DNA of 64,000 bases from Aminivibrio pyruvatiphilus (GTDB taxonomy: Bacteria; Synergistota; Synergistia; Synergistales; Aminobacteriaceae). The notes below the pieces were generated by a model. The model saw only the letters and a program-made list of their open reading frames with translations. It made no database searches and had not been told where the DNA came from. The DNA lies in the NCBI RefSeq assembly GCF_004366815.1, contig NZ_SORI01000013.1, forward strand, positions 1-64,000. The letters run 5' to 3'. Numbering within the stretch: the first letter of the stretch is position 1; every line of letters starts with the position of its first letter. This document shows, piece by piece, positions 52,291 to 61,174 of this stretch. The translations under genes and the position numbers were made by a program.

Positions 52291-53756
52291 GATCCTTCTC
52301 CTTTTCCGTACCGGAAGAAGCCCTGGAGCCTCTCCGCCTCCTAGGAAAAATTGTGGAAGAAAAACTCGGGCTTGTATACTCGGACAAAAGAAGGGCCGAT
52401 ATCTGGCGTTCCCTGACGCGGACCGCGTCAGCCCGGTCGGAATCTCCTCTCGGTGTTCTTCTCGGACTTGCAGGCGCTCCACCCGAAGAGGAGCTGCCCG
52501 CGGACTTTGTCGCCGACCTGACCGTGGGAGAGACTTTTTTCTTCAGGGAACGAAAGGCCCTCAGGATGTTCTCCGAGACCGCCCTGCCGGAAATTGCGGC
52601 AGGAAAGGGAAACGGCCCCCTCCGGTTCTGGAGTGCCGGGTGCAGCACAGGCGAGGAACCCTACACCCTCTCCATGCTTCTCCTGAACGCTCTTCCCGGA
52701 ATGGACCCGGAGCAGGTCTCAGTTCTCGGAACGGACATCAACCCCTTTGCCCTCGAGAAGGCGCGGAAGGGAATTTTTCGCCGGTGGTCCTTCCGGGGAA
52801 TGGCCCCTGAGGAAATCCGGCTGTTCTTCAACGACCTGGGGGACGGATCCTTTTCCGTCAGGGAGCGGTATAGGAGAACCACGGCCTTTTCCCTTCTCAA
52901 CCTGGCGGAGCGCCCGTGGCGGCTCTGGCGGGACGGGGGGCCTCCCGACGCGGTGTTCTGCCGCAACGTTCTCATCTATTTTTCCCCGAAGAAGCGGGAG
53001 GAGGTCCTGGCCGGGTTCCATTCCCTTCTGCCCGAGGGAGGATGGCTTGCGGTCGCCGCATGCGAGACGGCACCCCTCCAGGCCTCCGGTTTCTCCCCCG
53101 TCTCTTCCGGCGGGGTCACCCTGTACAGAAAAAACGGCGGAACCGCCCCTATGTTTTTTCCGGGGCCCTTCCGCTTTTCGGATGTTTCCTCCACCGGCGA
53201 AGCGGAGGAGCGCCTCCTGTCCTTCGAAGATTTTTTCTCCGGCGGGGCTGCGGTATCTGAAGAGGAGCTTGCACTGTTCACCGGGAATACCGGAGGGGAG
53301 GAAGATCGCGGTCCTGAAGAACCCCCGGCGGAAGATGTCCGCGACAGGCTGGAAAAAGCCCGGAGTCTCGCCGACAGGGGGCTCAGGGAGGATGCCCTTG
53401 AAGAGCTCGGGAGGATCATCGGCAGGGACAGAACGGATCCCCTTCCCCTCTACCTTCTGGCTCTCATCCACCAGGAGCTCGGAAATGAGAAGGAGGCCGC
53501 CGCCGCTCTCAGGAACACCCTGTTTCTCGCCCCGGGGTTCGTCATGGCCCATTACACCCTGGGCTCCGCAGCTCTGCGGAAGGGCGCAGCAAAGGAGGCG
53601 GACAGGCATTTTCGAAACGCCGGGGAGATCCTTCTCCGGCTTCCCGGAGATTCCCCGGTTCCGGAAAGCGGAGGCCTGACAGCGGCCCGCCTTCTTGAAA
53701 CGGTCAGGGGATTGCGGAGCAGGACACACTGCACGACCGGAGCTGATGAAAAATGA
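52287..53756 (+). CDS. cheR: CheR methyltransferase with C-terminal TPR domain (WspC-like)
   Basis: This 489-residue protein methylates receptor glutamates using S-adenosylmethionine. The N-terminal CheR helical domain spans about 1-80. The catalytic domain (about 85-280) has the SAM motif WSAGCSTGEEPY near 115 and CRNVLIYF near 230. After a linker, at least two to three TPR-like helical pairs (about 355-470, DALEELGRII ... GNEKEAAAALRNTL) follow. CheR-TPR fusions are typical of WspC and of FrzF-like proteins. The GTG start at 52287 overlaps the cheW stop by four bases. Confidence 0.92.
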   Translation: MRSFSFSVPEEALEPLRLLGKIVEEKLGLVYSDKRRADIWRSLTRTASARSESPLGVLLGLAGAPPEEELPADFVADLTVGETFFFRERKALRMFSETALPEIAAGKGNGPLRFWSAGCSTGEEPYTLSMLLLNALPGMDPEQVSVLGTDINPFALEKARKGIFRRWSFRGMAPEEIRLFFNDLGDGSFSVRERYRRTTAFSLLNLAERPWRLWRDGGPPDAVFCRNVLIYFSPKKREEVLAGFHSLLPEGGWLAVAACETAPLQASGFSPVSSGGVTLYRKNGGTAPMFFPGPFRFSDVSSTGEAEERLLSFEDFFSGGAAVSEEELALFTGNTGGEEDRGPEEPPAEDVRDRLEKARSLADRGLREDALEELGRIIGRDRTDPLPLYLLALIHQELGNEKEAAAALRNTLFLAPGFVMAHYTLGSAALRKGAAKEADRHFRNAGEILLRLPGDSPVPESGGLTAARLLETVRGLRSRTHCTTGADEK

Positions 53757-54295
53757 ACACCCATCGACAGGAAACCCCTGCGGAGAAAAAGACCAGGATA
53801 TTCCGGGAAAGGGCGAAAAAACTCGCCGCCGAAAACGCCCCCCGGGATTCCGGAGGCGAAAGCCTCGAACTGCTCGAATTCCTCCTTGGAAAAGAACGGT
53901 ACGCCGTGGAAACGGCCTTTGTCGGAGAAGTATTCCCCCCTGGAGAAATTACTCCCGTTCCGTGCACTCCCCCTTTTGTTGCGGGAGTGGTCAACCTGAG
54001 GGGAAGGATCGTTCCGGTAGTGGACTTGAAGATCCTCTTCGGAATCCGGTCCGCCGGGGAGAAGAGGGGGGCCAGGATTGTGCTGCTCCAGTCAGGCGGG
54101 GCTGAAATGGGGCTGCTCACCGACGGCGTGCCCGGTATCGGCATCATCGGAAGGGAAACCGTCCGTCCCCCCCTTTCGGTTCCGTCCGGCCTTCCCGGAG
54201 CCTATATGACGGGAATCGCCGGAAATGACCTTGCAGTGCTCGACGGGGGAAAAATCCTCAGGGACAGCGCCCTGACCGTCGATGAAGAAGCATAA
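53753..54295 (+). CDS. cheW: CheW-type coupling protein (WspD-like)
   Basis: The 180-residue protein has a charged N-terminal extension of about 35 residues before the CheW domain ([18 protein letters not shown], then [19 protein letters not shown] near 83). Two different CheW proteins in one cluster, this one longer at the N terminus, match the WspB/WspD pair. It overlaps cheR by four bases (ATGA). Confidence 0.9.
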   Translation: MNTHRQETPAEKKTRIFRERAKKLAAENAPRDSGGESLELLEFLLGKERYAVETAFVGEVFPPGEITPVPCTPPFVAGVVNLRGRIVPVVDLKILFGIRSAGEKRGARIVLLQSGGAEMGLLTDGVPGIGIIGRETVRPPLSVPSGLPGAYMTGIAGNDLAVLDGGKILRDSALTVDEEA

Positions 54296-54317
54296 ATCCC
54301 GCGAGGAGGGGTTCATT

Positions 54318-55997
54318 GTGGCATGGAGAGATATGGGGATACGAAAAAAACTCGCCGTCGGTTTCGGGGCGGTGGTACTCATTGCCGTAATACTCGGCGC
54401 AGCGGGGGTGTCCGGCATCTCCCGCCTTTCCGACGACATGGCCTATGTAGGGGAGACGAGACTTCCCGACATCCTGTCCTTTTCCCGGCTGAACTACCTC
54501 CGGATGATAATCAGGGCAGAGAGCCTGGAAGGGCTGCGGGCGGAGGACAGTTCCTCCAGGGATACGGATGTGCGGCGTATCCTCGACCGAAGGGCCCGGG
54601 CATGGGAGGATATTGACAAGACATGGAAGAACGTTCTCGAGACGAAGCGGCACACGAAAAAGGGAGAGCAGCTTCTTGAGATTCTCAAGGTCCAGTTCGA
54701 TTCATGGAGGAGACTTCATGCGGAGATGGACAGGATCCTCGAAGAGATCTCCAGGGCCCAGTCAGAGGAGAGGAAAAATCTTCTTTTCGGGGACTACGCC
54801 GAGCTCTATGCACGGATACTCCCCGTCTCCGACCAGATGGGCCGGGCCTTTGACGACATCACGGAGCACAACAGGACCGTGACCCTCGACATCATACAGA
54901 AGGACCTTGAAAGAGGGGCTCTTCTTGAACGGGTCAGCCTTTTCGCCCTTATCGCGGGAGTGCTGGCCGCCCTCGTGCTGACGGCGGTCATATCGAAGAG
55001 CGTCTCCGAACCCCTTGTCAGGGGGGTGGAGCTTCTCTCGCGGATACGGAAAGGGGACCTGACCGGGAGTGTGCCCGAGAGCCTGCGGAACAGGAAGGAT
55101 GAAGCGGGGATGCTGGCCCGGGCCCTTCATGACGTGATGGAGGACCTCCGGTCACAGATCTCGGAGATCAGGGAAGTGACCTCCTCTCTCGCCGCCTCCG
55201 CTGCCCAGATATCCGCTTCGGTTTCGGAAGTGGCCGCAGGCGCCGAGGAGTCCTCCGTGGCGGTAGTGGAGACCACGGCCACCATGGAGGAGGTCAGGAC
55301 CACGGCCGAGGTTACCACGAAGAAGAGCAGGGAAGTGGCGGAGCATGCCCAGCAGGGGCTTCAGCTCGTGCAGCAGGGGAAGGCGGCCACGGATGCACTT
55401 TTTGAAGCGATGAAGAATATCGGCGACCAGATGGGATCCATTGCCGAGACCATTGTCCGTCTCAGTGAACAGAGCCAGGAAGTGGGGGAAATCACCGGCA
55501 CGGTGGAGGACCTTGCAGAGCAGTCGAACCTCCTGGCCGTGAACGCCGCCGTGGAGGCGGCCAAGGCAGGAGAGCAGGGCAGAGGCTTCTCCGTGGTGGC
55601 CCAGGAAATAAAGAGTCTCGCCGAGCAGTCGAAACAGTCCGCCCGGGAGGTCCAGAGAATCCTCCGGGATATCCAGAAGGCCACCGGGGCGGCGGTGATG
55701 GCAATCGAGCAGGGATCGAAGGCGGTGGACCGCGGCGCGAAGGAAGCTGCTCCCTCCAGGGAATCGGTTCTTGCCCTTTCCAGGAGGTTTACGGAGTCCG
55801 CTCAGTCCGCCGCCCAGATCGCGGCGGCGAACAACGAGCTCCTTTCCGGGATCGGGCAGGTGGCCCAGGCTATGGAAAACATCCGGGAGGCGGGCGAGCA
55901 GAACGTGATGGGAATGAAGGAGCTTGAATCTGCTGCGGCGAGCCTGAGGGACATGGGAAGAAGGCTGGCGGCTCTTGTCGAAGGGTACCGGATCTGA
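54318..55997 (+). CDS. Methyl-accepting chemotaxis protein (WspA-like)
   Basis: This 559-residue receptor has a first membrane helix (about 11-31), a helical ligand-binding region of four-helix-bundle type (about 35-205), a second helix (about 210-230), HAMP (about 232-285) and a long coiled-coil signalling domain with the hairpin tip around [42 protein letters not shown] (about 395-440, given here as positions 1-42 of the tip). GTG at 54318 is chosen because GAGGAGGGG lies six bases ahead; an ATG inside the preceding gene is less likely. It is the only receptor gene in the operon. Confidence 0.93.
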   Translation: MAWRDMGIRKKLAVGFGAVVLIAVILGAAGVSGISRLSDDMAYVGETRLPDILSFSRLNYLRMIIRAESLEGLRAEDSSSRDTDVRRILDRRARAWEDIDKTWKNVLETKRHTKKGEQLLEILKVQFDSWRRLHAEMDRILEEISRAQSEERKNLLFGDYAELYARILPVSDQMGRAFDDITEHNRTVTLDIIQKDLERGALLERVSLFALIAGVLAALVLTAVISKSVSEPLVRGVELLSRIRKGDLTGSVPESLRNRKDEAGMLARALHDVMEDLRSQISEIREVTSSLAASAAQISASVSEVAAGAEESSVAVVETTATMEEVRTTAEVTTKKSREVAEHAQQGLQLVQQGKAATDALFEAMKNIGDQMGSIAETIVRLSEQSQEVGEITGTVEDLAEQSNLLAVNAAVEAAKAGEQGRGFSVVAQEIKSLAEQSKQSAREVQRILRDIQKATGAAVMAIEQGSKAVDRGAKEAAPSRESVLALSRRFTESAQSAAQIAAANNELLSGIGQVAQAMENIREAGEQNVMGMKELESAAASLRDMGRRLAALVEGYRI

Positions 55998-56023
55998 CCG
56001 GGGGGATTTCCCGGAGGAGCGGC

Positions 56024-58315
56024 ATGATGAACCTGACGGAAAAGGAATTTCTCGAGGAGCTCAGAAGAGATTTCATCCTCGAGGCGGAGGAATACCTCCA
56101 GACCATTACTGCCGGTCTTCTCGACCTGGAGCGGCCGGATTCGCCGCCCCGGGTCCTGGAGGAGGTCTTTCGCGCCGCCCACAGCCTCAAGGGAGCTGCC
56201 CAGGCGGTACGCATGCCTGCAATTTCGGGCCTTTGCCAGGTTCTGGAAAGCGTCTTTTCCGCCATGAAAAAAGGGGTGCTCCATCCGTCAACAGAAGGAT
56301 TCGACATCCTGCAGCGCTCGGTGGATGTTCTTTCGGCCATGGTTTCCGCCGGAGGAGAGGACGACGGACGGGGGACTGAAGCGAGGAAGGTTCTGGAGAC
56401 CGTTTTGTCCGATGAAGGCTCCCCGGGTTCGCTTTTTCCGCCGTTTATTCCCCACAGACAGGAAACAGCCGGAATTAGGGCGGAAACAGCCGAAGAGAAG
56501 GCTCTTCCTCAAATCCCCCCTCCCGCTTCAGGGGAACAGGGAAGGGAGGGTCCGGAACAGCCGGCGGGAAGAGGCACCCCCCGGGAAACGGTTCGGATAG
56601 GAGCCGATAAGCTCGACGGACTGCTCCTTCGGGCAGAGGAGATGATCTCCCTGAACCAGGTGCTGGACGTCCGGCTGGGAGAAATCCGGGAGCTCCGCCA
56701 TCTTCTTGCTGAGTGGCTGGCTGAATGGCGCAGAACGGAGAATGTCCTGAAGAAGACCGGGGAGGATAAACGGCTTCCGCCCAGGGCGGCGGAGTTTTTC
56801 ACAGCGGGGCGGAACCGCCTCAGGGAAGCCTGGGAACAGGCCGCCTTCATGGAACGATCCCTGGCGGACAACGGCAGGACCTCAGGGATCCTGGTGGAAG
56901 ACCTCCTCGAGGAAGCCCGGTCCGTTCTCATGCTTCCCTTTTCCTCCCTGCTCCAGGGGTTTCCCAAAATCGTGCGAGACCTTGCCCGCGATCTCCTCAA
57001 AGACGTTGAATTCTCCGCCGAAGGCGGGGACGTGGAAGTGGACAAGCGGATTCTCGAGGGACTGAAGGATCCCCTGGTCCATCTTGTGCGGAACGCTCTC
57101 GACCACGGCATCGAAAGACCGGAGGAACGGAGGGCCGGAGGCAAGCCCGAAAAAGGAAGGCTGTCCATCGCGGTCTCTTCCGTGGAGAGAGGCCGTGTGG
57201 AGATCACCCTTTCCGATGACGGAAAGGGAATCGACCCTGAGAGGCTTCGGGCGAGTGCGATGAAATCGGGGCTCCTGGAGGCCGAAGAGGTCCGGGCCCT
57301 CACCGACGAAGAAGCTCTCATGCTCATATTCCAGTCCGGCCTCTCCACCAGCCCGATCATCACGGATATCTCCGGCAGGGGCCTCGGTATGGCCATCGTC
57401 CGGGAGGGAGTGGAAAGCCTGGGGGGAAAAATCTCCCTTTCTTCCCTGCCGGAAAAGGGGACACGGTTCACCCTCTCCCTTCCGGTGACCCTCGCCACCT
57501 TCCGGGGTGTGATCGTGAGAGAATGGGGGCAGCAGTTCGTCATTCCCACGGCCTGTGTCCGGAGGGCCGCCAGGGTGCGGCGTTCCGACATCCGGACGGT
57601 GGAAAACAGGGAGACCGTGTCCCTCGACGGCATGCCCCATGCCCTGGTCCGCCTGGGTTCCCTCCTCGGCATGGCCGAGCCGGCCGACAGGACGGAGAAG
57701 GATGTTCTGCCTGTGGTGGCCGCAGGGACCGGAGACTCGATCGTCGCTTTCGTGGTGGACGGTGTGCTGAACGAGCAGGAGGTGCTCCTCAAGCCCCTGG
57801 GCGGGATCCTCAAGAGGGTAAGGAACGTGGGGGGCGTGACGGTGCTCGGCTCCGGAAAGGTCGTTCCGGTTCTCCACTGCGGCGACCTGGTCAAGTCGGC
57901 GCTGAAGGGGACCGTCCGCAGCCTGTCCGCTCAGGGCGAGGCGGGGGAAGCCCCCCCGGCGGTCCTGGTGGCGGAGGACTCCATTACTTCGAGGGCTCTG
58001 CTGAAAAACATCCTGACCGCCGCAGGCTATGCCGTGCACACGGCGGCGGACGGCCAGGAAGCCTGGAAAACTCTCTCCCGCGGGGAGATTTCCCTCGTGG
58101 TATCCGACGTGGAAATGCCCGGGATGAACGGTTTCGAGCTGACTTCAAAAATCCGTTCGGAAGAGCGGCTGTCCGATCTTCCGGTGATCCTGGTGACCTC
58201 GCTGGAATCGGCGGAGGACCGGGAGCGTGGCGTGGTGGCCGGCGCCGACGCATACATTGTTAAAAGCGGTTTCGACCAGGGCGCGCTCCTTGACGTTATC
58301 CGGCGGCTTCTCTGA
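56024..58315 (+). CDS. cheA: Hybrid CheA kinase with C-terminal receiver (WspE-like)
   Basis: This 763-residue protein has an HPt domain (about 1-115, phosphoacceptor H53 in AAHSLKGAA), a low-complexity linker without a recognisable P2 domain, a dimerisation and HATPase region (about 190-480, HLVRNALDHGIE near 348, GRGLGMAIV near 454), a CheW-like P5 domain (about 490-620) and a receiver (about 640-763, D695 in VVSDVEMPG). CheA-REC fusions without P2 are standard in Wsp and Frz pathways. The C-terminal receiver probably tunes signalling as a phosphate sink. GGAGGAGCGG precedes the ATG. Confidence 0.94.
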   Translation: MMNLTEKEFLEELRRDFILEAEEYLQTITAGLLDLERPDSPPRVLEEVFRAAHSLKGAAQAVRMPAISGLCQVLESVFSAMKKGVLHPSTEGFDILQRSVDVLSAMVSAGGEDDGRGTEARKVLETVLSDEGSPGSLFPPFIPHRQETAGIRAETAEEKALPQIPPPASGEQGREGPEQPAGRGTPRETVRIGADKLDGLLLRAEEMISLNQVLDVRLGEIRELRHLLAEWLAEWRRTENVLKKTGEDKRLPPRAAEFFTAGRNRLREAWEQAAFMERSLADNGRTSGILVEDLLEEARSVLMLPFSSLLQGFPKIVRDLARDLLKDVEFSAEGGDVEVDKRILEGLKDPLVHLVRNALDHGIERPEERRAGGKPEKGRLSIAVSSVERGRVEITLSDDGKGIDPERLRASAMKSGLLEAEEVRALTDEEALMLIFQSGLSTSPIITDISGRGLGMAIVREGVESLGGKISLSSLPEKGTRFTLSLPVTLATFRGVIVREWGQQFVIPTACVRRAARVRRSDIRTVENRETVSLDGMPHALVRLGSLLGMAEPADRTEKDVLPVVAAGTGDSIVAFVVDGVLNEQEVLLKPLGGILKRVRNVGGVTVLGSGKVVPVLHCGDLVKSALKGTVRSLSAQGEAGEAPPAVLVAEDSITSRALLKNILTAAGYAVHTAADGQEAWKTLSRGEISLVVSDVEMPGMNGFELTSKIRSEERLSDLPVILVTSLESAEDRERGVVAGADAYIVKSGFDQGALLDVIRRLL

Positions 58316-58344
58316 GCGGACCCCCTGGAGAGGAGGGGAATTCT

Positions 58345-59415
58345 ATGATCAGGGTCCTCGTGGTGGATGATTCACCCCTCATGTGCAGAGTTCTGGGCAA
58401 GATGCTCGAATCCGATCCCGGAATACGGGTCTGGGGAACGGCGGGCAGCGGAGAAGAGGCCCTGGAACTCCTGGAAAAGGGCAGGCCCGATGTGGTCACC
58501 ATGGACATTCACATGGGAGGCATGGACGGCTTCGAGACAACGAGGCGGATCATGGAATCGGAGCGTCCCCTTCCCGTGGTGATCGTCAGCTCCTGCTGGG
58601 ATCCCCTCGAGGTGGAGAGAACCTTCGAAGCCATGGCGGCAGGAGCGGTGGCAATTCTCCCCAAGCCGGCGAATATGGCCGAAGACGGCGGAGAATATGA
58701 GCAGGAGCTTCTTCGGACAATCCGTGCCGCATCGGAGGCCAGGGTCGGCCGCCTCAGGAAGAGATTCCCTGACCCCGGTGCACCGCTGCCCGCCGCCGGG
58801 AAAGGCAGGGTGAAAATCGTTGCCGCGGGCGCTTCCACGGGAGGTCCCCAGGCTCTTTCGGCCTTTCTCTCCGGCCTTCCGGCGGGATTTCCCCGGCCCG
58901 TCCTCGTGGTGCAGCACATGGCCCAGGGGTTTACCCGGGGATTGGCTGACTGGCTGGGCAAAATTACCCCCCTGAGGGTGAAGATCGGCGCCCCGGGGGA
59001 ATCTCTGTCGGGAGGGACCGTCTACATCGCCCCGGAGGGAATGCACATGGTTCTGAACAGGAGCGGGGATTCTCTCCGCTTTTCTGACAATCCGCCCCTG
59101 CATATGGTCCGTCCTTCCGTATCGGTGCTTTTCCGTTCGGTGGCGGAGGTTTTCGGCAAAGACTCCGCTGCGCTTCTCTTCTCCGGGATGGGGGCCGACG
59201 GAGCGGAAGAACTGAAGCAATTGAGGGATCTGGGGGCAGCCACCTTTGCGCAGGACAGGGAGTCCTCGGTGGTCTGGGGAATGCCGGGAGAGGCCGTCCG
59301 GCTGGAAGGGGCGGAGCATGTGGGATCTCCTTCGGTTCTTGCCGCCATCCTGTCGGGCATGATGGCCGGAAACTGCAACAGGACGGAAAAAATGGACAAC
59401 GGGGAACGGAGATGA
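58345..59415 (+). CDS. cheB: CheB methylesterase response regulator (WspF-like)
   Basis: This 356-residue protein has a receiver (1-125, D54 in VTMDIHMGG) and a methylesterase domain (about 155-345) with the catalytic triad segments GASTGGP (Ser), VVQHM (His) and SGMGADGAEE (Asp). It removes methyl groups from receptor glutamates and, as WspF, restrains signalling; loss of it activates c-di-GMP output in Pseudomonas. GGAGAGGAGGGG precedes the ATG. Confidence 0.95.
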   Translation: MIRVLVVDDSPLMCRVLGKMLESDPGIRVWGTAGSGEEALELLEKGRPDVVTMDIHMGGMDGFETTRRIMESERPLPVVIVSSCWDPLEVERTFEAMAAGAVAILPKPANMAEDGGEYEQELLRTIRAASEARVGRLRKRFPDPGAPLPAAGKGRVKIVAAGASTGGPQALSAFLSGLPAGFPRPVLVVQHMAQGFTRGLADWLGKITPLRVKIGAPGESLSGGTVYIAPEGMHMVLNRSGDSLRFSDNPPLHMVRPSVSVLFRSVAEVFGKDSAALLFSGMGADGAEELKQLRDLGAATFAQDRESSVVWGMPGEAVRLEGAEHVGSPSVLAAILSGMMAGNCNRTEKMDNGERR

Positions 59416-59428
59416 TGAGTTGGAGATC

Positions 59429-60808
59429 ATGAAAAGGGCAGCAAGCATTCTGATCGTGGAGGACAGCCTGACCCAGGCCAAGCGGCTCGAGCGGCTCCTG
59501 GCGGAGAACGGGTACACCGTCCGGGTGGCCCGCAACGGAATCGAGGGCCTGGCTGCCGCGGCGGAGAAAAAACCTTCGGTGGTCATAACCGATGTCATGA
59601 TGCCGGAGATGGACGGATTCGAAATGTGCCGCTGCATCAAGAATGACGGTGCCCTGAGGGACATTCCCGTGGTGCTGCTCACCTCCCTCTCCGACCCGAA
59701 GGATGTCATTCGGGGCCTCCAGTGCGGCGCCGACAACTTTCTCACCAAGCCGTACGAAGGGGACCACCTCCTGCGCCGCCTGGAACACGTTCTCACCAAC
59801 CTTGAACTCCGGAGGGCCGGCCAGGCCCAGATGACGGTGGAGGTCTTCTTCGCCGGGCAATACCATAAGCTCACCGCGGACAGGATCCAGATCATTGACC
59901 TTCTCCTCTCAACCTTCGAGGCGGCGGTGCTCCAGAGCTCCCAGCTGGAAAAGCTGGGAGGAGACTACCGGAACGCCCTTGAAGACGTGAAGCGGGCACA
60001 GGCAAACTTCCAGACCCTTATGGAGACCACCGGGGATGCCGTGGTTGTCGTTGAAGGCGGCGGAAAGGTCATCTACGTCAACCCCGCCGCGGAGCTGCTC
60101 TTCCACAAGGACTCCGCGGAACTCGTGGGAAAACCCTTCCTTTTCCCCCTGGAAGGGGAGGGCGGGCACCGGGAGATCGTCATCGACCTGCCGAACGGAG
60201 AAAGGGTGGTCGGAGATATGCGGACGGCCACCTCGAACTGGGACGGGGAGCTTGTGCGCTTCGCCACCATCCGGGATGTCACCGAGATGGTCCGGCTCAG
60301 AGAACTCCTTGAGAAGGAAGCGGTCACAGACACCCTGACGGGGCTTTATAACAGGAGAGGGTTCCTCTCCTTCGCGGAAAAGGCGCTGCAGCTTGCCGCA
60401 AGGATGGGCTTCAGGGCGACCTTCCTTTTCGCCGATCTGGACGGCTTCAAGAACGTGAACGACACCCTCGGTCACGAGGAGGGGGATGAAGTCCTCCGGG
60501 AAACGGCCTCCATTTTCCGGGAAACATTCCGTGTATCGGACATCCCGGGAAGGATAGGCGGGGACGAGTTCGCCGTTCTCATGCTCCACGACGGGGAGGA
60601 CCAGCCGGGCAACGCTGTGGAGAGACTCGAAGAAGCCATCAGGCGGGCCAACGGTCGAAGGACCAGGGAGTACAGCCTGTCCATGAGCCTGGGCCTGAGC
60701 GAATGGAACCCGGGCCGTCCCGTCTCCCTGGGAGAGCTTATGGCCGATGCTGACCGGAGAATGTACGAAAACAAGATGGCCAGGAAGGGGAATGTGTGCG
60801 GGGAATGA
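59429..60808 (+). CDS. Receiver-PAS-GGDEF diguanylate cyclase (WspR-like)
   Basis: This 459-residue output protein has a receiver (1-125, D55 in VVITDVMMPEMDG), a helical linker, a PAS domain (about 190-290, MVRLRE at its end) and a GGDEF domain (about 295-455) with intact GGDEF and an RxxD inhibitory site (RVSD) five residues before it. Phosphorylation by the CheA homologue should switch c-di-GMP production on. Pseudomonas WspR lacks the PAS domain, so this protein may integrate a second input. The ATG at 59429 is preferred; a TTG nine bases earlier is possible. Confidence 0.93.
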   Translation: MKRAASILIVEDSLTQAKRLERLLAENGYTVRVARNGIEGLAAAAEKKPSVVITDVMMPEMDGFEMCRCIKNDGALRDIPVVLLTSLSDPKDVIRGLQCGADNFLTKPYEGDHLLRRLEHVLTNLELRRAGQAQMTVEVFFAGQYHKLTADRIQIIDLLLSTFEAAVLQSSQLEKLGGDYRNALEDVKRAQANFQTLMETTGDAVVVVEGGGKVIYVNPAAELLFHKDSAELVGKPFLFPLEGEGGHREIVIDLPNGERVVGDMRTATSNWDGELVRFATIRDVTEMVRLRELLEKEAVTDTLTGLYNRRGFLSFAEKALQLAARMGFRATFLFADLDGFKNVNDTLGHEEGDEVLRETASIFRETFRVSDIPGRIGGDEFAVLMLHDGEDQPGNAVERLEEAIRRANGRRTREYSLSMSLGLSEWNPGRPVSLGELMADADRRMYENKMARKGNVCGE

Positions 60809-60827
60809 TGATTTTTTTCTTTTTGTG

Positions 60828-60856
60828 TTGACGTTCCTTCCCCCACTGGATATAAT
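60828..60856 (+). promoter_or_regulatory. Promoter of the T-box/lysA transcript
   Basis: TTGACG (60828-60833) and consensus TATAAT (60851-60856) are exactly 17 bases apart, placing the transcription start near 60863. Confidence 0.85.
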
Positions 60857-60862
60857 GTCCGA

Positions 60863-61132
60863 AACAAAAAAAGCACAGGCGATGATGCAGGATGCCCGAA
60901 GTAATGAATCTGCCGCCAGAGAGGGAAGTCCACAGGCTGAAAGGCTTCCCGGGCAGGAACGGAGGGACGAAAGACTGCGGAGCCGGGGCTGAAACGGTTC
61001 GAATGAACCGGAAGTACGCCTCCGGGGGGCTCCCGTCACAGGGCCGAGAGCGGGGCGCTGCAGCATGCGCCCAAGCAGGGTGGTACCGCGAGATCAACGA
61101 CTCGTCCCTTCAGGGGGGCGGGTCGTTTTTTT
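60863..61132 (+). promoter_or_regulatory. T-box riboswitch leader upstream of lysA
   Basis: The 366-base gap before lysA holds a T-box. The canonical T-box sequence AGGGTGGTACCGCG is at 61077-61090, followed by a terminator stem (61096-61127) and T run. Stem I spans about 60887-60978: GCAG (60887-60890) with CTGC (60975-60978), CCC (60895-60897) with GGG (60964-60966), and CTGCC (60910-60914) with GGCAG (60952-60956). AGTA is at 60900-60903, the AG-bulge CCAGAGAG near 60916-60923 and GCTGAAAGG in the distal loop. Uncharged tRNA pairing to the T-box would disrupt the terminator and turn lysA on. The specifier is unclear: CGG (60960-60962, Arg) or AAG (60971-60973, Lys). Confidence 0.9.
61096..61132 (+). 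terminator. Conditional terminator of the T-box leader
   Basis: AACGAC (61096-61101) pairs with GTCGTT (61122-61127) and the inner bases CGTCCC with GGGGCG, followed by T6. It directly follows the T-box sequence, the standard arrangement. Confidence 0.88.
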
Positions 61133-61174
61133 ATTATTCCCCCGGTTTTTCGAACAGAAAGAGGTGCAGGCGGA

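Noticed and set aside
60837-60862. Terminator after the WspR-like gene from the T-rich stretch around 60811-60825
   Set aside because: The T-rich run has no stem ahead of it; it is more likely upstream promoter sequence of the T-box transcript.
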